Assembly: GCA_017354595.1 (NCBI GenBank)
Contig: JAFMQQ010000017.1
Location: 1-17,177, forward strand
Direction: 5' to 3'
DNA: 17,177 nucleotides
DNA from: Micromonosporaceae bacterium
GTDB taxonomy: Bacteria > Actinomycetota > Actinomycetes > Mycobacteriales > Micromonosporaceae
The position numbers and the translations under genes were made by a program. The notes beneath the pieces were generated by a model. The model did no database searches and was not told the DNA's origin. It worked only from the letters and a program-made list of their open reading frames with translations. Below, in pieces: positions 1 to 5,639 of this stretch (the stretch's first letter is position 1; each line of letters begins with the position of its first letter).

Positions 1-67
1 ACCGGAACGGGATCACGGTCGGGTCGGGCGGCTGCCGGCGGCGCGGTTCGCGCGGCGGGTTGGCCAT
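1..67 (-). CDS. ftsI: Peptidoglycan transpeptidase FtsI (PBP2/PBP3 class), N-terminal fragment
   Basis: Only the first 22 codons are in the window, and the gene runs off the left edge. The ATG lies at 67-65, preceded by a GAGGGAC ribosome site that overlaps the ftsL stop codon, so translation is probably coupled to ftsL (9-nt gap). The visible residues, MANPPREPRRRQPPDP and onward, form a basic, proline-rich cytoplasmic tail. That is normal ahead of the single membrane anchor of actinobacterial septal transpeptidases. No catalytic motif is visible. The identity rests on position: in dcw clusters the gene after ftsL is ftsI, the septal D,D-transpeptidase. The order mraZ-rsmH-ftsL-ftsI is well established; this assignment is inference from it. 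Confidence 0.7.
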   Translation of the reverse strand, partial: MANPPREPRRRQPPDPTVIPFR

Positions 68-76
68 GCCGGTCCC

Positions 77-562
77 TCACTGCCCGGACGGCGCGGCCGA
101 TGGGGTATCCGCCTGGCTGGTGATGCTCGGCGCCGAGGTGGCCGGCTGCGGTACCCCGAGTACCCGACCGTCAGGCAGCCGGATGAACGCCGGCGTCCCG
201 GCCGGTACCAGGCCCAGCTTCAGCGCCTCCGCGGCCAGGTTGTTCGGCGACTCCCGATCCGCCAGTTGCTGGTTGAGCTGCTGCTCCTGCTGGTCGAGGG
301 TGACCTGCTGCGCCTCGAGGTTGGTCAGCTGGAAGGCGTTCTCGTTGATCTTCGTGTTGAGTACCAGGATGCCCACCACCCCGGCGACGACCATGACCAG
401 TACCAGCGCCACGAAGGGCGCTCGAGGTGCGGCGACCGGTACCGGCGGCGCGGCGCGCAGCCTCGGCTGCTCCCGGCCGGGTGCCGGCCGGGAGGGTGTG
501 GTGGTGTCGCGCGGACTGTCGCGAAGGGCGTTCGCGCCACGCGTCGCGGTCGCGTGCGTCAT
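77..562 (-). CDS. ftsL: FtsL-like septum formation initiator protein
   Basis: This 161-residue bitopic protein starts at ATG 562-560, with a strong GGAGAGGAG site just upstream. The frame stays open further upstream, but that part overlaps rsmH and is not used. Residues 1-46 are a basic, proline/arginine-rich cytoplasmic tail. Residues 47-68 form one hydrophobic helix (APFVALVLVMVVAGVVGILV). Residues 72-105 are a Gln/Leu-rich coiled coil (NLEAQQVTLDQQEQQLNQQL). The segment LGLVPAGTPAFIRLPDGRVLG is typical of actinobacterial FtsL/DivIC-type proteins. A disordered Ser/Thr/Pro tail follows. The family joins FtsQ and DivIC in the divisome and helps activate the FtsW/FtsI septal synthase. The gene sits 58 nt after rsmH and 9 nt before ftsI, so it is part of the dcw operon. 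Sequence conservation in this family is low, so topology and position carry most of the call. Confidence 0.85.
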   Translation of the reverse strand: MTHATATRGANALRDSPRDTTTPSRPAPGREQPRLRAAPPVPVAAPRAPFVALVLVMVVAGVVGILVLNTKINENAFQLTNLEAQQVTLDQQEQQLNQQLADRESPNNLAAEALKLGLVPAGTPAFIRLPDGRVLGVPQPATSAPSITSQADTPSAAPSGQ

Positions 563-620
563 CGCTCCTCTCCCTTTCCGTGTCTGGCTTTCGCTCGCAG
601 CTGCGGGGCTCGCATGCGGC

Positions 621-1658
621 TCACTCCTCGCGCTCGCCATGTCTGGCGATGAGCCTCGGCTGACCCATCGCAGGGTTCCGGCCGCGGCCCCCACCGCCGG
701 CCGGGTCGATCCGTTCCGCCGCGCGCAGCCGTACCGACGACGCGCGCGGATTCGCCGCCACCTCCTGCTCCGGCGCCGTCTCGGCACCGCGGGTGAGCAG
801 CCGCAGCGATGGTGCGCTGCCGGCCGGCTCGACCGGCAGGTCCGGCGGCGCACTGGACCGCGCGCGCTGCGCCATCGCCTGCTTGACGATCCGGTCCTCC
901 AGGGAGTGGTACGAGAGGACCACCGCACGCCCGCCCGGCCGGAGCCGGTCCAACGCGGCCGGCAGGCCGGACTGGAGCGCCGCCAGCTCCCCGTTGACTT
1001 CGATCCGCAGCGCCTGGAAGGTGCGCTTGGCCGGGTGGCCGCCGGTACGCCTGGTCGCCGCCGGTACCGACTGGCGAACCAGTTCGGCCAGGCGCGCGCT
1101 GGAGGTGATCCGGCCCCGGTGCCGCTCCCGTACGATCGCCGCCACGATCCGGGAGGCGAACCGCTCCTCGCCGTAGACCCGTAGCACCCGGGTCAGCTGC
1201 CCCGGCTCGTACTCGTTGACCACCTGTTCGGCGGTGGGTCCGCTGGTCGGATCCATCCGCATGTCCAGTGGAGTGTCCCGGGCGTAGGAGAAGCCACGCT
1301 CCTGTTCGTCCAGTTGCATCGAGGAGACCCCGAGGTCGAAGAGAGCCCCATCGATGCGCTCGTACCCGAGACCATCCAGTACGGCGGGCAGCTTGTCGTA
1401 TCCGGCGTGCACCAGGTGGGTGCGGTCGGCGTACCGGTCCAGCCGGCGCCCGGCCAGTGCGAGCGCCTGCGGGTCACGGTCGAACCCGACCAGGACCAGC
1501 CGGGCGTGCGCCGCCAGTACCGCCTCCGCGTGCCCACCCAGCCCGAGGGTCGCGTCCACGTGTACCGCGTCCCGACCGCCCTGCCCGGGTTCGGCCAGAG
1601 CAGGCTCGAGCAGGGTCAGACAGCGCTCGAGGAGCACCGGAGTGTGGCTGGCCCGCAT
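621..1658 (-). CDS. rsmH: 16S rRNA (cytosine(1402)-N(4))-methyltransferase RsmH (MraW)
   Basis: This 345-residue protein uses S-adenosylmethionine to methylate N4 of C1402 in 16S rRNA, in the decoding centre. The family motifs appear in order: HVDATLGLGGHAEA (33-46, SAM-binding loop), DLGVSSMQLD (108-117), RGFSY (121-125), LDMRMD (131-136), HPAKRTFQALRIEVN (208-222), LSYHSLEDRIVK (248-259) and NPRASSVRLRAAE (303-315). Length matches actinobacterial homologues, which often carry an extra low-complexity C-terminal tail, here Gly/Arg-rich from about residue 318. The ATG at 1658-1656 follows an AGGGGG site. The gene is second in the dcw operon, 170 nt downstream of mraZ. That gap contains two strong hairpins, so expression may be controlled at the RNA level. 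The identification is secure. Confidence 0.97.
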   Translation of the reverse strand: MRASHTPVLLERCLTLLEPALAEPGQGGRDAVHVDATLGLGGHAEAVLAAHARLVLVGFDRDPQALALAGRRLDRYADRTHLVHAGYDKLPAVLDGLGYERIDGALFDLGVSSMQLDEQERGFSYARDTPLDMRMDPTSGPTAEQVVNEYEPGQLTRVLRVYGEERFASRIVAAIVRERHRGRITSSARLAELVRQSVPAATRRTGGHPAKRTFQALRIEVNGELAALQSGLPAALDRLRPGGRAVVLSYHSLEDRIVKQAMAQRARSSAPPDLPVEPAGSAPSLRLLTRGAETAPEQEVAANPRASSVRLRAAERIDPAGGGGRGRNPAMGQPRLIARHGEREE

Positions 1659-1741
1659 GACGACCCCCTGTCCGCGCCAGCGGCATCCGGTGTTCGCGCA
1701 CCGGATGCCTGGTTGCCGCCGCCGTACCGTCTGATCCCCAT
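1616..1741 (-). CDS. Possible small leader ORF overlapping the rsmH start (unrecognised)
   Basis: A 41-codon frame begins at ATG 1741-1739, behind a textbook GGGAGGT site six bases upstream, which is a better ribosome site than that of rsmH itself. It reads MGIRRYGGGNQASGARTPDA and continues to a TGA at 1618-1616, overlapping rsmH by 43 nt in another frame. The second hairpin of the mraZ-rsmH region lies inside it. The peptide resembles no family I know, and its codon use does not distinguish coding from chance. It could be a translated leader whose ribosome traffic affects the hairpins and rsmH initiation. Equally, the GGGAGGT may be only a conserved part of the RNA structure. Treat it as a hypothesis. 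Confidence 0.3.
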   Translation of the reverse strand: MGIRRYGGGNQASGARTPDAAGADRGSSCGPATLRCSSSAV

Positions 1742-1777
1742 CCGCTTACCTCCCTGGCACCGGGGAAGAGGTGCCAG
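1682..1777 (-). promoter_or_regulatory. mraW RNA-type structured leader ahead of rsmH (two hairpins)
   Basis: Two perfect hairpins lie in the 170-nt gap between mraZ and rsmH on the transcribed minus strand. Hairpin A (1777-1754) has an 8-bp stem, CTGGCACC/GGTGCCAG, closing the loop TCTTCCCC. Hairpin B (1709-1682) has an 11-bp stem, GGCATCCGGTG/CACCGGATGCC, with a six-base loop. As I recall it, the actinobacterial mraW RNA motif is defined by hairpins in the leader of mraW (rsmH) with a CUUCCCC terminal loop, and hairpin A matches this in loop sequence and location. Directly after hairpin A comes GGGAGGT. The sequence ACCTCTT of hairpin A could pair with it as an alternative fold. The function of this RNA class is not known; cell-wall-linked control of rsmH and downstream genes is the usual guess. 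Confidence 0.7.
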
Positions 1778-1828
1778 CGATGCGAGCGGCTGGAGACCGG
1801 GCGGTACGGCGGCAGGTGTGCGACGGCC

Positions 1829-2260
1829 TCACAGGCCGCCGGGCAGCACCCCCTCTTCGATGCTGGCGAAGGCGTCCTCGCTGTCGTTGAGGTAGCTGTC
1901 CCAGGACTGCTTGTCCCAGATCTCCACCCGAGTGCTCGCCCCGATCACGACGAGTTCGCGGTCGAGCGCGGCGTAGTCCCGCAGGTGCGCCGGGATGCTC
2001 ACCCGGCCCTGCCGGTCCGGGACCTCGTCGTGCGCGCCGGCGAAGAAAACCCGGCTGTATGCCCTGGCGGCCTTGTTGGTCACCGGTGCCTTCTGCAGTT
2101 CCTCCGCGATGCGCTGGAACTCGGGCGCCGGGAACACGTACAGGCAACGTTCCTGCCCTTTGGTGATCACGACACCTCCCGCCAGCTCGTCGCGGAATCG
2201 GGCGGGGAGGATCAGCCGGCCCTTTTCATCCAGGCGCGGAGTGTGGGTGCCGAGGAACAT
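1829..2260 (-). CDS. mraZ: Transcriptional regulator MraZ
   Basis: This 143-residue protein of the MraZ/AbrB-like fold is the usual first gene of the dcw cluster. Two copies of the swapped-hairpin repeat are visible, each with the DxxGR signature: DEKGRLILPARFRDEL (11-26) and DRQGRVSIPAHLRDYA (82-97). The start is ATG 2260-2258 (MFLGTHTPRLDEKGR), which matches the family start. An in-frame ATG at 2341 would add 27 non-conserved residues and would lie inside the promoter repeats, so I reject it. MraZ forms ring-shaped oligomers that bind short direct repeats in its own promoter and regulates the dcw operon. Such repeats are present here at 2312-2351, so autoregulation is likely. The stop at 1831-1829 is followed by the hairpin-bearing gap before rsmH. 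Confidence 0.96.
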   Translation of the reverse strand: MFLGTHTPRLDEKGRLILPARFRDELAGGVVITKGQERCLYVFPAPEFQRIAEELQKAPVTNKAARAYSRVFFAGAHDEVPDRQGRVSIPAHLRDYAALDRELVVIGASTRVEIWDKQSWDSYLNDSEDAFASIEEGVLPGGL

Positions 2261-2311
2261 CGCGGCCCACCCCCAAACCTCCCGAACCCCCCGGGCCGGC
2301 AGAGCCTCCCG

Positions 2312-2351
2312 GTCCTGCCACAGGCCCCCACTGTACTCCACTTCTCCCCAC
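2312..2351 (-). promoter_or_regulatory. MraZ operator: four GTGG repeats at 10-bp spacing
   Basis: On the minus strand four consecutive decamers each begin with GTGG: GTGGGGAGAA (2351-2342), GTGGAGTACA (2341-2332), GTGGGGGCCT (2331-2322) and GTGGCAGGAC (2321-2312). Phased GTGG/TGGG direct repeats, one per helical turn, upstream of mraZ are the known binding sites of MraZ rings. The third repeat overlaps the likely -10 element, so bound MraZ would block RNA polymerase. The fourth is the weakest, matching only in GTGG. Confidence 0.82.
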
Positions 2352-2357
2352 CGTCAA
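2330..2357 (-). promoter_or_regulatory. mraZ (dcw operon) promoter
   Basis: On the minus strand TTGACG (2357-2352) is a good -35 element. It is followed after 16 bp by TACAGT (2335-2330), which fits the TAnnnT actinobacterial -10. Transcription would start near 2323, giving a leader of about 60 nt before the mraZ ATG at 2260. Both elements are interleaved with the MraZ repeats, which supports autorepression. The assignment comes from sequence alone. Confidence 0.65.
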
Positions 2358-2517
2358 CGAGAAATGGGCGACGGTCGACCCTCCGAGTGGGTGAATCCGC
2401 AGGTCAGAATCGGTGGTGCGGAGTGGAGACGGCGCGACTCGGCAAACGGTGGTTCGAGATCCAGTAAGCCAAAGACGTGCCCGGAATGTCATGCATCCGG
2501 CTTCTATCGACAGGTAG

Positions 2518-3169
2518 TCAGCGGGGCGTGGGCGGCTCCGTGGAGGAGAGTGGAGCGGCCAGCGCGAGGGCCGCCTCGCTGCAGGCGAGGTACTCCCCCA
2601 GTAGCCCATCGCCCTCGCCGTCCAGCGAGGTGACCTCCGGCGGGTGGCCAGCCACCGGGACGGCACGATCCGGACCGGACTGTCCACTATAGACAGCAGC
2701 CGGTCGCGCAGTCCGGTGCTGTACACGTCGCGGCCGGGTAGAGCGCGGCGGCGACCACGCCCACCAACGGCCCTCCCGGGAGACACGCCCCGGCGCGGTG
2801 GGCAGCTCGGTCACGGCAGGCCGGCCGCCTCGGCGGCCGAGCGCACCCAGCCGCCCCACTCAGTCCCCGCTGCCAGCCGGCCGCGCAGCCGGTCGCTGAT
2901 TGCCCAGCCGGGTACCGCCGACCCGGTACCCGCGCATGGTCAATGCCGGCGAGCCGCTCGATGGCGTTGGTACGCGGTGCCTTCTCCGGTTGGGCCAACC
3001 AGGCCAGCGGCTGCCCGCCTTGGTGACGTCCGAGGATGCGCTCGCTCCCGGCGAGGCAAGGGTCGGCCAACGCCCGCAGCACGGAGCGGGGATCCACGCC
3101 GCTGTGGCTAGCCGCTCGGCCGCTGAGGCTAGCAACTCGTGCCCCGGACGCTAACTCGGCAAACCTCAT
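2518..3169 (-). pseudogene. Frameshifted ghost gene upstream of mraZ (unrecognised family)
   Basis: No frame is open across the whole stretch, but strongly GC3-biased, protein-like segments follow each other in changing frames: ADPCLAGSERILGRHQGG and QPLAWLAQPEKAP (from about 3065 to 2940), AISDRLRGRLAAGTEWGG (to 2811), VTELPTAPGRVSREG (2814 to about 2770), PLVGVVAAALYP, then GRDVYSTGLRDRLL and VRIVPSRWLAT, and finally PPEVTSLDGEGDGLLGEYL and SEAALALAA, ending at a TGA at 2520-2518. Each step shifts the register in the same direction, as single-base losses would. Joined, the pieces read as one protein of roughly 215 residues. I do not recognise the family. The start is uncertain: ATG 3169-3167 has a GGAAG too close to it. 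Alternative: several small overlapping ORFs, which the GC3 phase argues against. Homopolymer sequencing errors are possible but would have to be confined to this stretch. Confidence 0.55.
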
Positions 3170-3189
3170 ACTTCCCTGAGATTTGCCGA
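3156..3189. repeat. Inverted repeat TCGGCAAA/TTTGCCGA in the murT upstream region
   Basis: A perfect 8-bp inverted repeat has arms at 3156-3163 and 3182-3189, separated by 18 bp. The same core recurs nearby. ACTCGGCAAAC is found identically at 2437-2447 and 3154-3164, and TTGCCGAA at 3183-3190 and 3243-3250. All lie in the non-coding or decayed stretch between mraZ and murT. It may be a regulator site for murT or a remnant of whatever broke the ghost gene. I cannot tell which. Confidence 0.4.
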
Positions 3190-3365
3190 ATAGCCTGGCG
3201 GTGTTGCTTCCCTGACCGGCTGACCGACCAACTCGCGACCCGTTGCCGAAAAGCTACCTGAGTCGCCAATCCACGCCTCACCACACATTCGAATCCGTTT
3301 CAAAGGAAAGGATCGGGGCATCAGGCCTCTGACCATCGATGGGCAGGAAGTCGGGCAGGAAGACG

Positions 3366-4628
3366 ATGCGCACTACGCTCGCTGCGGCCGTCACCAGAGG
3401 TGTCGCCGCTCTGTCCCGGATCGCCGGCCGGGGCGATGGCTCGGTTATCGGCGGCCGGGTCGGCATGATGATCGACCCGGCTCTGCTCACCCACCTCGCC
3501 GGTGGGCGGCGGATGGCGTTGGTCTCCGGTACCAACGGGAAGACCACCACCACCCGGCTGACCGCCGCGGCGCTCGGTGTACTCGGCCCGGTCGCCACGA
3601 ACTCGTACGGCGCCAACATGCCAGCTGGGCATACCACCGCACTGGCCCGGGCCGGCGACACCCCGTATGGCGTACTCGAGGTGGATGAGCACTACCTCGG
3701 CCGGGTACTGGACGAGACGGGTGCCGAGGTGGTGGCCCTGCTGAACCTGTCCCGGGATCAGCTGGACCGGGCCAAGGAGGTGGCGATGATGGCCCAGCTG
3801 TGGCGCGATGCCCTGCAAGGTCGGGCCATCACGATCGTCGCCAACGCGGACGACCCGCTGGTCACCTTCGCCGCCGCCGGGCACCCCAGAGTCACCTGGG
3901 TCGGCGCCGGGCAGCGCTGGTACGACGACTCCTGGGTCTGCCCCGAGTGCGGCGGGGCGATCAAGCGCGCGGACGCCGACGGCGCGGGCGAGCCGCAGAT
4001 CGCCGGCGGCGGTGGGGCACCGGACGCGGACTGGCGATGTACCGGCTGCGACCTCTGCCGACCGAGTCCACAGTGGACGATTACCGGCGACTCGGTGGTC
4101 GACCCGACCGGCGGGCGGCACCAGGTACTGCTGGAGCTTCCGGGCCGGGTCAACAGGGCCAACGCGGCCACCGCACTCGCAGTCGCGGCCCACTTCGGGG
4201 TATCGCCGGCAGACGCGTTGCCCCGGCTGGCCGAGGTGGCCTCGGTCGCCGGCCGGTACGCCCGGGTGCAGCGCGACGGTCGCGCGGTGCGGCTGCTGCT
4301 GGCGAAGAACCCGGCCGGCTGGCTGGAGGCCTTCGACATGGCCGACGACGCGCCAACCCTGCTGGCGGTCAACGCCCGCGGCCCGGACGGCCTGGACACC
4401 TCGTGGCTGTTCGATGTGGACTTCTCCCCACTGCGCGGCCGGCGGGTGTTGATCACCGGGGACCGGGCGCACGACCTTGCGGTGCGGCTGTCGGTCAACG
4501 GCGTGCCCTTCGAGCACGTACCCGGTCTGCGCGCCGCGGTCGCCACGGTGCCGCCGGGCCAGCTCGAGATCATCGCGAACTACACGGCCTTCCAGGACAT
4601 CCGGACGGAGCTGAATCGTGTCACCTGA
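3366..4628 (+). CDS. murT: Lipid II isoglutaminyl synthase, Mur-ligase-like subunit MurT
   Basis: This 420-residue Mur-ligase-like subunit works with GatD to amidate the alpha-carboxyl of D-Glu in lipid II, giving D-isoglutamine. Visible are the N-terminal MurT signature SVIGGRVG (26-33), the ATP loop GTNGKTTT (55-62), and the LLNLSRDQLDRA central motif. A Cys4 zinc-ribbon insertion (CPEC and CTGC, encoded near 3938-3949 and 4039-4050) is characteristic of MurT rather than biosynthetic Mur ligases. DTSWLFDVD in the C-terminal DUF1727 domain contains the aspartate thought to activate ammonia transfer. I chose ATG 3366 because AGGAAG lies just upstream; ATG 3339 would add nine residues and has no good ribosome site. 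The stop overlaps the gatD start by 11 nt. The gene points away from mraZ, with the degenerate region between. No clear promoter is visible. Confidence 0.95.
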   Translation: MRTTLAAAVTRGVAALSRIAGRGDGSVIGGRVGMMIDPALLTHLAGGRRMALVSGTNGKTTTTRLTAAALGVLGPVATNSYGANMPAGHTTALARAGDTPYGVLEVDEHYLGRVLDETGAEVVALLNLSRDQLDRAKEVAMMAQLWRDALQGRAITIVANADDPLVTFAAAGHPRVTWVGAGQRWYDDSWVCPECGGAIKRADADGAGEPQIAGGGGAPDADWRCTGCDLCRPSPQWTITGDSVVDPTGGRHQVLLELPGRVNRANAATALAVAAHFGVSPADALPRLAEVASVAGRYARVQRDGRAVRLLLAKNPAGWLEAFDMADDAPTLLAVNARGPDGLDTSWLFDVDFSPLRGRRVLITGDRAHDLAVRLSVNGVPFEHVPGLRAAVATVPPGQLEIIANYTAFQDIRTELNRVT

Positions 4629-5412
4629 CTGGACATCGCTGAACCGGGCCACGCCGGACTGGACATCGCTGGACCGGGTACCTCGCCGGCCGTCCCCCGA
4701 CTCCGCCCTGCGTATCGCCTGGGTCTACCCGGACCTGCTCTCCACCTATGGCGACCGGGGCAACCTGTTGGTGTTGGCGTACCGGGCAGCGCTGCGCGGC
4801 CTGGCGGTAGAGGCGGTCGAGGTCCGCTCCGACCATGCGGTACCGATCGACGCGGATATCTACCTGCTGGGCGGTGGTGAGGACGGACCGCAGGCGCTGG
4901 CGGCGCGGCGGCTGGCGGCCGATGGCGGCCTGGCCTCGGCGGTCAACCGGGGCGCTACGGTCTTCGCGGTCTGCGCCGGGTACCAGCTGCTCGGCCGATC
5001 CTTCTTCGCCAAGGGCCAGAAGTGCGGCGGTCTCGGCCTGCTGGACCTGGAGTCGGACCGGGGCCCGAGCCGGGCCGTCGGCGAGCTGGCCGGTGAGGTC
5101 CACGCAGCGCTCGGCCTGCCGACGCTGACCGGCTTCGAGAACCACGGCGGGCGCACCCACCTCGGCCCGGATGTCCGTCCACTCGCGACAGTCAGCGCCG
5201 GGGTGGGCAACGACGGGCTGTGTGAGGGGGCGTGGCAGGGCAGCGTGCTCGGCACGTACTCGCACGGGCCGGCACTGTCGCGCAACCCGGCCCTGGCCGA
5301 CCTGCTGCTCTGCTGGGCGACCGGCCGGCCGGCACTGGACCCGGTGGACGACACGTGGCCCGAGCAACTGCGCGCGGAGCGGCTGGCGGCGGTACACCTG
5401 GCCGCCCACTGA
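4618..5412 (+). CDS. gatD: Lipid II isoglutaminyl synthase, glutamine amidotransferase subunit GatD
   Basis: This 264-residue class I (triad) glutaminase releases ammonia from glutamine and passes it to MurT. The core starts with LRIAWVYPDLLSTYGDRGN (31-49). The nucleophile is Cys119 in FAVCAGYQLLG, TGFENHGGRT (171-180) is a conserved GatD motif, and the catalytic histidine is His216 in GTYSHGP. The GTG at 4618 lies inside the end of murT (11-nt overlap) and is the only plausible start before the core, so the pair should be translationally coupled and made in equal amounts. Oddity: the first 30 residues are an extension made of an imperfect duplicated decapeptide (PDWTSLNRAT/PDWTSLDRVP). The stop lies 5 bp from the stop of the convergent ferredoxin gene, with no hairpin between. 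Confidence 0.95.
   Translation: MSPDWTSLNRATPDWTSLDRVPRRPSPDSALRIAWVYPDLLSTYGDRGNLLVLAYRAALRGLAVEAVEVRSDHAVPIDADIYLLGGGEDGPQALAARRLAADGGLASAVNRGATVFAVCAGYQLLGRSFFAKGQKCGGLGLLDLESDRGPSRAVGELAGEVHAALGLPTLTGFENHGGRTHLGPDVRPLATVSAGVGNDGLCEGAWQGSVLGTYSHGPALSRNPALADLLLCWATGRPALDPVDDTWPEQLRAERLAAVHLAAH
4627..4678 (+). repeat. In-frame 30-bp-period direct repeat at the gatD N-terminus
   Basis: Two 22-bp copies (4627-4648 and 4657-4678) share the core GACTGGACATCGCTG and differ at a single base. The period is 30 bp, so the duplication keeps the gatD frame and adds ten residues. The first copy starts within the murT stop codon. It looks like a recent slippage-type duplication in a part of GatD that is not conserved. 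Confidence 0.85.
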
Positions 5413-5417
5413 ACGCC

Positions 5418-5630
5418 CTACTCGCTGACCACCCGACCCGTCTCCTGGTCGGTGACGGTGATCGCCTCGACCGGGCAGGCAAATGCCGCGTCGAGCGCCG
5501 CCCCGTCCGGTTCGATCTCGGCCCGTACCGGATGCGAGCGCTTGTCCTCGCCGAGCGCGAACAGGGCCGGTGACAGGGCGACGCAGCTCGCCGAGCCGAT
5601 ACAGGCCGGACCGACCGCAACTCTCCACAT
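5418..5630 (-). CDS. [3Fe-4S]-type ferredoxin, P450 redox partner
   Basis: This 70-residue ferredoxin of the short actinobacterial type is encoded right after P450 genes and feeds them electrons. The cluster ligands are Cys10 and Cys16 (C-x5-C in CIGSASCVALSPALF) and Cys52 in ACPVEAITV. The second cysteine of a 4Fe-4S pattern is replaced, which gives the three-ligand 3Fe-4S arrangement. The ATG at 5630-5628 has GGAGCG upstream and lies 9 nt after the P450 stop, so the two form one operon. An NAD(P)H ferredoxin reductase is not encoded in the window and must be supplied from elsewhere. The stop codon faces the gatD stop across 5 bp. Confidence 0.93.
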   Translation of the reverse strand: MWRVAVGPACIGSASCVALSPALFALGEDKRSHPVRAEIEPDGAALDAAFACPVEAITVTDQETGRVVSE

Positions 5631-5639
5631 AGGACGCTC

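Noticed and set aside
2687..3169. Transposase or insertion-sequence remnant as the identity of the decayed stretch
   Set aside because: No DDE motif, terminal inverted repeats or target duplication is visible. The 11-bp repeat at 2437 and 3154 does not flank the gene ends cleanly.
3339..3365. Upstream ATG (3339) as the murT start
   Set aside because: It lacks a properly spaced ribosome site, while ATG 3366 follows AGGAAG and matches the family N-terminus better. It remains possible.
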